From AP-15 sp963846635 (GTDB lineage: Bacteria; Pseudomonadota; Alphaproteobacteria; ATCC43930; CGMCC-115725), in the NCBI GenBank assembly GCA_963846635.1, contig CAWJXM010000003.1, positions 124,001 through 188,000 on the forward strand: DNA of 64,000 nucleotides. The letters run 5' to 3'. A program made the translations under genes and the position numbers. Shown in pieces: positions 18,242 through 26,820 of this stretch; position 1 is the first letter of the stretch, and each line of letters begins with the position of its first letter. Under the pieces are notes generated by a model, which did not search any database, was not told the origin of the DNA, and was given only the letters and a program-made list of their open reading frames with translations.

Positions 18242-19003
18242 TGGAGCATGATCATCTCGTCGCGATGCTGAACCGGCTCAAGCTGACCGCCATCCGGGAC
18301 CAGCTCGACAGTCTCATCGACGAGGCGGGGCGGCGCGAGCTGACCATTCGCGAGGCACTGTTGCTGTTCTGCGAACGCGAGATTGCGCGCAAAGACGAGC
18401 GTCGCATCGAGATGAGCATTGGGCTGGCGCGCTTCCCGTTTGTCCGCGACCTCGACGGCTTCGACTTCGCCGCTCAGCCCTCGCTCGACAAAAGGCAGAT
18501 CCGCGAGATCGCAGCCGGGCGGTTTATTGCCAATGCCGAGGTGGTAATGCTGCTGGGCCCGCCCGGCGTCGGCAAGACGCACCTCGCGGTAGCGATCGGT
18601 CGCCAGGCGATCCTTACCGGCTATTCGGTACTGTTTGTGCCGGCGCCGACCCTGGTTGCCCAGCTCGCCAAGGCGCATAGCGAAGGCAAACTCGAGGACC
18701 GGCTCATTCATTTCGGCAAACCCAAGCTGCTGATTGTCGACGAACTCGGCTACCTGCCATTCGAGCCGAGCGCGGCGCATCTATTCTTCCAGCTGGTATC
18801 GCGCCGCTATGAGCGCGGAAGCATGCTGATTACCAGCAACCGCGCGGTCAGCGAGTGGGGCCGCGACGGCGATCCTCGATCGCCTCTTACACCACAGCCA
18901 TGTCATCACGATTCGCGGCGACAGCTACCGGCTGCGCGAGAAGCGCCGATCCGGGCTGCTCAGAGCCCCGGCGAGTGGCGAAACCGCGGCAGCGCCGATG
19001 TGA
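18241..19003 (+). pseudogene. istB: IS21 helper ATPase IstB, frameshifted near the C-terminus
   Basis: MEHDHLVAMLNRLKLTAIRDQLDSLIDEAGRRELTIREALLLF... has a Walker A motif LLGPPGVGKTHLAVA, Walker B LLIVDELGYLPF and SNRAVSEWG, the standard IstB blocks (AAA+ ATPase that assists IstA). After SEWG about 20 bases are missing. The conserved ending (ATAILDRLLHHSHVITIRGDSYRLREKRRSGLL) continues in another frame to 19003. Confidence 0.85.
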
Positions 19004-19205
19004 GCAAGGCTTGCCCAGGTGGGTCCACAGGGATCTCCCGCGCGCCGCTGCGCCAGACTCGCGAAGGTCGCTCCGCAGCGCGCGGGTCCCTCCTGTGAAC
19101 TACCTGGACAAGCCACCCCAGCCCCGCGTCTCGCGGCCAGCAGAAATTAAAACGGGGTTCAGTTCTCAATGTCGCAAAGGGTCCAGTTCCGAACGTCGGT
19201 TGACA

Positions 19206-19862
19206 AGTCAAGCCGTCTGGCTCTACTTCCGCTTCCCGCTCAGCCTGCGTATGGTCGAGGAGATGCTGGCAGCGTGCGGCATCGTCGTCAGCCACGAGAC
19301 CGTCCGGCAGTGGGCTCTCAGGTTCGGCCAGGAGTTTGCCAACCGGATCCGGCGGAGGCTCTCCTGTGCCGGAGACAAGTTGCCTCTGGATGAGGTTGTC
19401 ATCAAGATTGCCGGGGTGAAGCACTGGCTGTGGCGGGCGGTCGACCAAACCGGGATGGTCCTCGACGTGCTGGTGCAACGCCAGCGGGACAAGCGCGCAG
19501 CGAAGCGCCTGTTACGGAAGTTGCTGAAGCGACAATGCCGATCACCACGCGTCATGATCACCGACAAGCTTGCCAGCTATAGCGCGGCAAAGCGGGAGCT
19601 GATGCCCGGTGTCGAGCACCGCCGGCACAAGGGTCTGAACAATCGAGCCGAGAATTCGCGTCAGCCGACACGACGACGAGAACGGCAGATGAAGCGCTTC
19701 AAGTCGGCGCGGCCGGCACAGCGGTTTCTCTCCGCCCACGATCAGATCAGCAATCTCTTCCATCTCCGCCGCGACCACATCACCGCCAGCGCGTCTCGAA
19801 CCGTAAGGGCACGTGTGTTCGAGATGTGGGTTGATATCAGCGGGGTTGCTGCCGCGGCCTGA
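19206..19862 (+). pseudogene. IS6-family transposase, N-terminus missing
   Basis: From QAVWLYFRFPLSLRMVEEMLAACGIVVSHETVRQW to the stop at 19862. The DDE residues are visible in LDEVVIKIAGVKHWLWRAVD, VMITDKLASYSAAKRELMP and NNRAENSRQPTRRRERQM. The first ~25 residues are replaced by IS21 end sequence, so the gene lacks its start. Confidence 0.88.
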
Positions 19863-19928
19863 ACTCTGCTCCAGCATCGCCCTCGGCTGCCATTTCGCCA
19901 GGCTCAGCGCCGACAACTTGACGGTGCC

Positions 19929-20185
19929 TGACGAATACCTGCCCGAATTTGAGGCCCCATTGCCGGATCGTCTCGTGCGTTACCGAGATGCCGCGGGCGG
20001 CCAGCATCTCCTCGACCATGCGCAGGCTCAACGGGAACAGAAAATACAGCCACACCGCGTAGCTGATGATCTCAGCAGGGTATTGATGGCCGGCGTAAAT
20101 CGGGTCTCGAGGCGTCGTCACCCCGCCCGTCTACCCCACCAAGCCGCTTCCTACCAAGCCCGCTCTCAGCCAACTTGATGGTGCC
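19929..20185 (-). mobile_element. IS6-family element, 5' fragment (second copy)
   Basis: The end at 20185 (GGCACCATCAAGTTGGC on the minus strand) is followed by MTTPRDPIYAGHQYPAEIISYAVWLYFLFPLSLRMVEEMLAARGISVTHETIRQWGLKFGQ, the N-terminal ~70 residues of an IS6 transposase (20121 to about 19935). It is cut at the right end of the first IS6 copy (19928), so the two IS6 elements stand in opposite orientation. Confidence 0.82.
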
Positions 20186-20681
20186 CGTAGGCATCGCTGC
20201 GGCTGGAGCGTTCGCGGACGGCGTCGCGTTCGGGCTCGATCGCGCGGCGCAGGACCCAGACGGTGCGCTCGAGGTGCAGCTCGCCGGCGACGTGCTTGGC
20301 GACCATGCCGTGGAAATATCCACCCGGTGAGGTCGTGAAATACCCGGCCTTTTTGGTTGAGACGATGGCAAGCGCGATGGCGGCAAGTTCGCGGCCCATG
20401 GCGATGCAGGCATCGCCCCAGAGGGATTTCGAGACGCCGAGATCGACGCGCAGCTAGTCCGCAGCGTCGACAAGCTCCGGCCAGGTTGGATCCGGGCGCT
20501 GCAAATAGGGCTTCAGCTTCGGAGCTAGCCGCGGCAACTCATCCGGGGCGATGCCATGCACTATGTCCTTGGCCGGCCGTTGTTGCTGTACGGGGGCTGG
20601 ACGTTGAGGGATAGCCGATGCCCCAGCTCCGCTACATGTGTTGGCTGTGATTACAGTATCTTTATGAAGATTAGGCGTTAG
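20186..20681 (-). pseudogene. repC: Plasmid replication initiator RepC, C-terminal fragment with in-frame stop
   Basis: Reading minus: ...PDELPRLAPKLKPYLQRPDPTWPELVDAAD, then a TAG stop at 20454-20456, then in the same frame LRVDLGVSKSLWGDACIAMGRELAAIALAIVSTKKAGYFTTSPGGYFHGMVAKHVAGELHLERTVWVL. The pattern (TWPELVDAADWLRxxLGxSxxLWxxAC...GRExAAIA...SPGGYFxGM) fits the C-terminal domain of alphaproteobacterial RepC initiators; TAG stands where Trp is expected. The N-terminus is cut by the IS701-like element at 20682, and the C-terminus by IS6 at 20185. Confidence 0.78.
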
Positions 20682-20840
20682 CTGGGCTTTGGCGGTTTTG
20701 GGTAAGCGATAGAGCTGCGTTCGCATGCATGAAGCTGGCCCCTATCAGCGTTTGAAGCGGACAGAACCCATTGCTCCGGTGAGCACGGCGGCTCGGTAGA
20801 TGCCGATCGCGAAGCGCGGGTCCCGGGCAAGGGTGTCCCC

Positions 20841-22124
20841 CAGGGCTGTTCAGTTCTAAAAACTGAGTTTGAAGGGTCACAGATGACAAGGAATTGAACC
20901 AGACCAACAAAAAGCGGATTTACAGGCGGAATAGGCTCTGAATTTATAGCGGACAACCGCATAAACGGAGGTTGTCATGCCGAGCCCATTCGATCGATTT
21001 CTCGATTTTCTCGATACAATCCCAGATCCGCGGCGCGCCGAGGGCAAGCGCTATGAGCAACGTTATGTCCTGTTGTTCTCGATATTGGCGATTGTCACGG
21101 GGGCCAACTCATCCCGAGGCATTCGCACGTTTATCGAGGTTCATCGGCCGCGCTTGAACAGAGCCTTTGGTTTACGGTGGAAGAAGCCCCCGGCGCATAC
21201 ATCGATCCGCACTATTTTGAGCGGGCTTGATGCCGGACATGTTGAACGGACCTTTCGTCGTCATGCCGCCGAGCTTAATGCGGTCCATTCTTCAACAGGA
21301 GCAGCACGGGTTCTGGCCTTTGATGGGAAGATACTCAAAGGCAGTTTCGATGCGTTTCATGACAGCAAGGCCCGGCAGGTTTTGAGCGCCTTTGCCACCG
21401 ATACAGCCCTGGTGCTGGCTCACATGGAAATTGACGAAAAAACCAACGAGATCCCGGCCGGCCCAGAAACTGCTGGAAGAGCTTGATGTCGCCGATCACA
21501 TCGTTACGTGCGATGCCATGCATTGCCAAAAAAACTTTCGAAGCGGCCAAAGCTGCGAACGCGCACCTGATCGTTCAGCTTAAGGACAACCAGCTGACCT
21601 TATGCCGGAAGGTCGAAGCTTTTTGTCGGAGATCTCGGATCCTATCCGGCGTCCAAACGACCGATGCCTAAGCGCGTAACCGTCATGAAACACGTATCGT
21701 CGGCGTCTTCGATGCGACTGCCGCCGTGGCCAGAACGGAATGGGCACCCTACGTTGCTGCCGCTATCCAGGTCGAGCGCAATGTTCTGACCTTTCAGCCA
21801 GCAACGGGCTTTTGGAAAGAATCCCGCGAGACCTCGTTCTATCTCTCCAATCGCCCCATCGATGCCAAACCGGCTGCCGATGCCATTCGTAAACACTGGG
21901 GTATCGAAAATGGCCTGCACTACGTCCGCGATGTCACCCTTCGCGAAGATGCCAGCCGTATTCGCACCAATCCTGGTATCTTCGCCAGATTGCGCAGCTT
22001 TGCTTACAATATTTTACGTTTTAACCAGCGGGGCACATTCGCCCAGGATCGCTACGCTGCCGCTCTTGGTGGCTTCGACGCTCTCGCTGCTATGCGCCTA
22101 TGTCAACAGAACTGAACAGCCCTG
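20841..22124 (+). mobile_element. ISAs1-family element, copy 1
   Basis: A 1284-bp element with 17-bp inverted ends (CAGGGCTGTTCAGTTCT and its complement), flanked by the exact 10-bp duplication GGGTGTCCCC (20831-20840 and 22125-22134). It is inserted in the accessory gene of the IS701-like element. Confidence 0.95.
20977..22115 (+). pseudogene. ISAs1 transposase, multiple frameshifts
   Basis: MPSPFDRFLDFLDTIPDPRRAEGKRYEQRYVLLFSILAIVTGANSSRGIRTFIEVHRPRL... is the usual ISAs1 N-terminus. The frame is lost at EIPAGPETAG (near 21470), again at an A7 run (HCQKN, near 21530), and again near 21650. The C-terminus (WAPYVAAAIQVERNVLTF...HWGIENGLHYVRDVTLREDASRIRTNPGIFARLRSFAYNILRFN) is in frame to 22115. 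At least three frame breaks make it inactive. Confidence 0.9.
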
Positions 22125-22841
22125 GGGTGTCCCCCTGGGTGCGCCGCAAGGCGGGAGCCCTGGTGAATACCTCTTCCATCAGATCCGAGGTGACCGGCAC
22201 GATGATGCGGGCGGTCATCGCGAAGCTTTCGGGCTGTAGAAGACGCGCGGCCATCTCCACCCCGCGTGGCGCGCTCTTTTCCATGGTCTCATCGACCAAC
22301 CAGATCTCCCCGCCGCGCAGCAGGTCCCGCAGGATCAGGCCCGCAGTTTCGTGCCGCCGCTCGACACGCCAGAGGGAGAAACGGGCATGGCGCATCGCCT
22401 CGCGCACGATCGCTTCGTCGGCGTCCGGAGCGAACCGTGCTGTCCGGGCGTAGCGGTCGAGCGGGTGTGAGCGGCCCGGTCTGGGCCGGTAGGTGGCAAG
22501 ATCCTCCACGAGCGTCATGTCATGCTCGCTTTCGAGTACCACCGTCCTACCCTGCGTCAGGCCGAGCCGCTTGGCCCAGTCCAGCACGACGTCCGGGGCG
22601 ATGATGTCCAGGACAGCCTGGTGGTGTTCCTTGCTGATCTGACGTAGGCGCCGGTAGCGGGTCAGGATCTCGGTCCGGGTCATCAGTGGCGACTGTGGCG
22701 TTGACGCGGGAGGTGGCGGGTTGCCATCGCGAGAGCAGATGCGGAAAGCATCTGGGCAGGGCAAGCGGAGAAGAGGCACTGGCGATGCCCCGCCCCCATC
22801 CTCTCCCTGAAGACGAGATGACCTCGTGGGGGGAGCGAGCC

Positions 22842-24245
22842 ATGGCGCAGAGTGGTGAAACCGGCAGCGCCCGGGCGATGGAGATCTGGCTGCTGCCGTT
22901 CGCGGCGATGTTCACGCAGCCATCGTGGCTGAACGCGGTGGCGCTGGCGACGGGAGCCCTGCTGTGCCTGAACCGCCGGACGGTGTGCGCGGCGCTGCGG
23001 GCGGTGGACGGCACGTCGGACAACGGGTTCAGTCGGTTCCATCGGTTCTTGTCGCGCGGGGCGTGGTCGGGTCTGACCGGTTCGAGGATCCTGCTTGGCT
23101 TGCTGCTGAAGGCGTTTGTGCCGGACGGCCAGCCGCTGGTGATTGGCGTGGACGATACCATCGAACGTCGGCGCGGCAGCAAGATCCGCGACAAAGGGAT
23201 CGACCGTGATCCGGTGCGGTCAAGCCGCGGGTTCTTCGTCAAGGTCGAGGGTTTGCGCTGGTTGTCGTTGCAGGTGCTGGCCCGACCCGGTTTTGCGACG
23301 CGCACCTGGGGGTTGCCGTTCCTGACCGTGCTGTGCCGTTCGGAACGGGCCAATGCCAAGAGGCGGCGGCGACACCAGACGGTGCCGGAGAAGGCTGCCC
23401 GGGGGATGCGGCTGATGGCTCGCTGGTTTCCGCACCGGCGGCTGGTGATGGTGGGAGACGGCGCTTTCGCCAGCCTGGAGCTTTTCCGCACGCTGCGTTG
23501 CCATGCCCTGGGTGTGGCCCGCTGCCGGATGGACGCGCGGTTCTTCAATCCACCGCCAGCGCGCAAGACAGGACAGAAGGGGCGGCCGCGCGTTATCGGC
23601 ACCCGTCAGCTGACGCCAAGGACCCGGTCGGTCAGGAAGGCCACCAAGTGGGTACGCATGACCATTCCGGGATGGCGGGCCGAGGATGGCACGACAGATC
23701 GGCCAGTCGATGTGGCGACGGGAACGGCCCTGTGGAACGCGCACGGCATCACCGTGCCGGTGCGCTGGGTGCCGACCCGGGACCCGGCTGGGCGCGCCGA
23801 GACGCGCGTCTTCGTCTGCTCCGACCCGCAGAGGTCAGCGTCGGAGATCCTGACCTGGTACGCGATGCGATGGGCGGGTGAGGTGACCTTCGAAGAGGCC
23901 CGGCGCCATCTCGGGGTCGAGACACAGCGCCAATGGTCGGATCTGGCGATCCACCGAACCACGCCGCTCTTGTTCGGACTGTTCTCGCTGGTGATCCTGT
24001 GGGCCTCCGAACTGGCCGCGAAGACCGGGAAGCTGTCGGTGCTCGGCGCGGCTTGGTACAAGAAGTCGGACCCGACGTTCTCGGACTGCCTCGCCACCGT
24101 CCGGCGGATCCTTTGGGCCGAGGAGGCCGTGCGCCCGATCCTATGGCGGGACGATTTTCCGACTTGGCGGTCGCGAGCACGAACCACCGAAAAACCCAGG
24201 CCTCTTCAGCAGCGTCTGGCGGAGCTTACGTCCTACGCCGCCTGA
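22842..24245 (+). CDS. IS701-like DDE transposase
   Basis: About 467 residues from ATG 22842 (MAQSGETGSARAMEIWLLPFAAMFTQPSWLNAVALATGALL...), with GGGGGGAG just upstream. An earlier ATG at 22818 or 22686 is possible. Blocks FSRFHRFLSRGAWSGLTGSRILLGLL, LVIGVDDTIERRRGSKI, VMVGDGAFASLELF and YAMRWAGEVTFEEARRHLGVETQRQWSDLAIHRTTPLLFGLFSLVIL resemble the DDE_5/IS701 superfamily. The frame is intact to TGA at 24245. Confidence 0.85.
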   Translation: MAQSGETGSARAMEIWLLPFAAMFTQPSWLNAVALATGALLCLNRRTVCAALRAVDGTSDNGFSRFHRFLSRGAWSGLTGSRILLGLLLKAFVPDGQPLVIGVDDTIERRRGSKIRDKGIDRDPVRSSRGFFVKVEGLRWLSLQVLARPGFATRTWGLPFLTVLCRSERANAKRRRRHQTVPEKAARGMRLMARWFPHRRLVMVGDGAFASLELFRTLRCHALGVARCRMDARFFNPPPARKTGQKGRPRVIGTRQLTPRTRSVRKATKWVRMTIPGWRAEDGTTDRPVDVATGTALWNAHGITVPVRWVPTRDPAGRAETRVFVCSDPQRSASEILTWYAMRWAGEVTFEEARRHLGVETQRQWSDLAIHRTTPLLFGLFSLVILWASELAAKTGKLSVLGAAWYKKSDPTFSDCLATVRRILWAEEAVRPILWRDDFPTWRSRARTTEKPRPLQQRLAELTSYAA

Positions 24246-24271
24246 CACCCTCCCAAACCGCCAAAGTCCAG

Positions 24272-24482
24272 TTAATGCGAGCACAAGGAATTAGCCAGGG
24301 TGATATCTGCCGACGTCGGCACGTAGGGAGGCCCAAGCACGTTCGATGCAGCCGCATTAGAAATCAGCGTTTGTGCGTCCGACGCGAGAAGGAAGCGCTG
24401 CTGGACAGCCTCATTCGCAACAGCCGTTACAACGCAGACGTAGCCTGCAATCGTACCGTACCGCTCCTCGAGCGACAAACGC
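24272..24482 (-). other. Possible gene fragment of unknown kind
   Basis: Between the IS701-like element and IS copy D the minus strand is open for about 68 residues (RLSLEERYGTIAGYVCVVTAVANEAVQQRFLLASDAQTLISNAAASNVLGPPYV...), ending with a stop at the IS701 boundary. It could be a fragment of a gene cut by IS copy D, but I do not recognise it. Confidence 0.25.
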
Positions 24483-25570
24483 GGCGTTGGTGCACTTGGA
24501 CGGCCTGGAGCACTGAGGCACGCTACGCCATCCTTTGTCGTGGTATTCCGATGCCGCACAAACACAACGACGATCGCCGCCACCACATCCCGAAGATGGC
24601 GTTCAAGGTCCAGAATTGGCCGAGTACGAAGCGGGACTGCGCCGGCGTGGCAGTCTGACGTTGTGGATTGAGGATGCGGCGCTGGACCACTGGCAAACCG
24701 TTGGACCGAAAGGCCAGGCCCGCTATACCGACGCTGCGATCCAGACCACGCTGATGGTTCGCACGGCGTTCAGGCTGGCGTTGCGGCAGACCGAAGGTCT
24801 GATGGCATCGGTCATCACGCTGATGGACCTTACGATCTCAGCGCTGGATCACTCCACGATCAGCCGCCGGGCGGAGACACTGCCGGTGATCCCGCCGGCC
24901 TCCGTGTCAGACGGTCCGTTGCACTTATTGATCGACAGCACGGGCCTGAAGGTCTACGGGGCGGGTCAATGGCTGGAGGCGAAACACGGCGCGAAGTCGC
25001 GCCGGAAATGGCGCAAGCTTCATCTGGCGGTCGATGCCGAAAATGGCGTGATAGTGGCCCAGACCCTGACGGATCAAGACGCCGATGATCCGTCTCAGGT
25101 TACGCCGTTGCTCGATCAGATTGATGGCGCGATCGCCCGGGTAACGGCTGACGGCGCGTATGATGGCGCGCCCACCTACAACACGATCGCCGCGCACGGC
25201 GATGACGTCGAAGTCGTGATCCCGCCGCGCTCGACGGCCGTACTCAATGGTGAACCAGGTCCGCTCGCCCAGCGTGACCGGCATCTCGAGATGATCCTGG
25301 AACAAGGGCGGTTGGCCTGGCAGAAGGCAACAGATTATGGCCAACGCTCGCTGGTCGAAACGACAATGGGCCGCTACAAGGCGCTGATCGGACCCCGGCT
25401 GCGAGCACGCGGTTTCGACGCTCAGCAGACTGAGGCAGCCATCGGCGGCGCGGTCCTGAACCGGATGCTGGCGGCCGGACGCCCTGATTCCATCCGCCGG
25501 ATGTGCGTCATCGCGTAACGGCCTGGGGCTGGGGTCATTTCGAGCTCAGCTCTGGAAGTGCACCAACGCC
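24483..25570 (+). mobile_element. IS5-family (IS903-group) element, copy D
   Basis: A 1088-bp copy with the standard 15-bp ends. Left flank ACAAACGC, right flank CACCGGCGG; no match. The right flank is the interior of a nitronate monooxygenase gene whose downstream part sits next to copy B. Confidence 0.95.
24535..25518 (+). CDS. IS5-family transposase, one-base-deletion variant (copy D)
   Basis: It has the same one-G deletion as copies B, E, F and G and an alternative TTG start giving 327 residues. The catalytic segments are intact. Substitutions ALDHS and SVSDGP distinguish it from the other copies. Confidence 0.85.
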   Translation: MSWYSDAAQTQRRSPPPHPEDGVQGPELAEYEAGLRRRGSLTLWIEDAALDHWQTVGPKGQARYTDAAIQTTLMVRTAFRLALRQTEGLMASVITLMDLTISALDHSTISRRAETLPVIPPASVSDGPLHLLIDSTGLKVYGAGQWLEAKHGAKSRRKWRKLHLAVDAENGVIVAQTLTDQDADDPSQVTPLLDQIDGAIARVTADGAYDGAPTYNTIAAHGDDVEVVIPPRSTAVLNGEPGPLAQRDRHLEMILEQGRLAWQKATDYGQRSLVETTMGRYKALIGPRLRARGFDAQQTEAAIGGAVLNRMLAAGRPDSIRRMCVIA

Positions 25571-26222
25571 CACCGGCGGCGATGACCGGGACGTTGACCG
25601 CGTCGACGATCTGCGGCAGCAACGCAAACAGCCCCGCCTGCATGCTGATATCGACATTTGTGAATGTGGCGCGATGGCCGCCAGCCTCGATGCCTTGGGC
25701 AATGACTGCATCGACGCCGCGCCGCTCGAGGATGCGCGCTTCGGCAACCGTCGTTGCACTCGACTGGATGAAGATGCCGGCGGATTTGATCGTCTCGACA
25801 ACCTCCTGATCGGGTAGGCCAAAATGAAAGCTAACAACCTCCGGCTTTTGTTCAAGCAGCATCGCCACATGCTCGGGGCTGACATCGCTTGCCACCCCCT
25901 GCGGGTGCGGCACCGGTCCCAGCCCCTTGGCATCGTAGTGCGTCTGCAGATGCTGACGCATCGCCTCGCTGGCTTCCGCGGTATAGCGAGGTTCCGGCCA
26001 TAACGGATAGTTGACGTTGAGACTGCCTGGGCTCAGCTGGCGGAAGCCAGCAATGCGGCGCGCAGCTTCTTCCGCAGTTAGACCCCACATGCCGATGCCG
26101 CCAAGGCCACCTGCATTGCTGACTGCGGCGGCGAGGGCCGGCGTCGTGATAATCCCCATCGGCGCCAGGATGATCGGGAACTTGAGGTTCAGTCGTTCGG
26201 TCAAAGGATTTGACGGCCACAT
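25571..26222 (-). pseudogene. Nitronate monooxygenase, N-terminal part
   Basis: About 217 residues: MWPSNPLTERLNLKFPIILAPMGIITTPALAAAVSNAGGLGGIGMWGLTAEEAARRI...VVSFHFGLPDQEVVETIKSAGIFIQSSATTVAEARILERRGVDAVIAQGIEAGGHRATF...VNVPVIAAGG. The substrate/FMN-binding segments IILAPMG, VSFHFGLP and IAQGIEAGGHR (with the catalytic His) identify a class I nitronate monooxygenase. IS copy D cuts the gene at the phosphate-binding GG. The C-terminal part of the same kind of gene is at 9200-9516. Confidence 0.9.
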
Positions 26223-26820
26223 TGCGTCCTCTTGTCCATCTCGCCGCTTCTACGACGGCGCAGATTTTTGAATGGCAGGCGAGAGGGATTTCGTCAACGA
26301 CAAGGCCGTTCTGAGCAAGATGCTCGAACTGAAGCCCGAATATTCTTTATTTGCACAACTGCGCCAAAGCACCGAATTGGAACGTCTCTCCTCGATACGT
26401 TCGTGGCGCTCCGATGTCGGCCTACGCGGGGCAGGGATGCCCAACGAATAACCAAGGCCTCCTTAGCTTGTTATCCACGGCGAAGGCATAAGAAAGGGTT
26501 TTGGGAAGGTCGGTTAAGGGACAAATCCTGCTGTTCGAGCTCCGTGGAGACGAAGGCCCACCGCTCTGGGGTCGAAAATAGCAAGCCCGGCCCCGTTGCA
26601 AAATTCTTGTTCGCACAGATGCCGATGGTTCAGTGAGACCCGTTCATGTACTGGATTGTCGCGGAGGGCGGCGCAACTTCGGAGTACGATCCCGCTTGCA
26701 AAGATACGTTGTCCAAAGACGATATCTGGGCGGTTTGGCGACCGATGCCATGTGCCACTGCCCAATGGCGAAACGGGTGTGGCGACGGTGGGGGTTGGTC
26801 CCTGATGCGGGGTCAAGCAC
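26223..26820. other. Intergenic region without recognisable gene
   Basis: Several overlapping short frames on both strands, none with a ribosome site or family resemblance. It separates the divergent start of the monooxygenase fragment and the end of the MFS gene. Confidence 0.45.

Larger units (their letters stand above)
17447..19928 (+). mobile_element. IS6-family element interrupted by a degenerate IS21 element
   Basis: Both ends carry GGCACCGTCAAGTTG (17447-17461, and inverted at 19914-19928). The IS6 transposase begins only at 19206, directly after an IS21-type right end (...GGTTGACA at 19205). The IS21 genes istA and istB fill 17505-19003. The first ~120 bp expected between IS6 end and transposase are largely missing, so a deletion accompanied the insertion. 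A left end for IS21 was not found. Confidence 0.6.
20745..22683 (-). pseudogene. Accessory gene of the IS701-like element, split by ISAs1
   Basis: MTRTEILTRYRRLRQISKEHHQAVLDIIAPDVVLDWAKRLGLTQGRTVVLESEHDMTLVEDLATYRP... starts at 22683 (minus). At the ISAs1 insertion the frame is cut at GDT. Removing ISAs1 and one copy of its 10-bp duplication joins 22125 to 20830 and continues LARDPRFAIGIYRAAVLTGAMGSVRFKR to a stop at 20745, giving exactly 215 codons. The protein is soluble and helical with no known motif that I can name. It is transcribed away from the transposase from a shared ~150-bp region. Confidence 0.65.
20682..24271 (+). mobile_element. IS701-like element with a divergent second gene, carrying an ISAs1 insertion
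   Basis: The two ends match as inverted repeats: CTGGGCTTTGGCGGTTTTGG at 20682-20701 and CTGGACTTTGGCGGTTTGGG on the minus strand from 24271. The transposase gene ends 26 bases from the right end, and a second divergent gene ends about 65 bases from the left end, so both genes fit tightly inside. The flanks are TTAG and TTAA, both fitting a YTAR target but not an exact duplication. Without the ISAs1 insertion the element would be about 2.3 kb. Confidence 0.6.
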
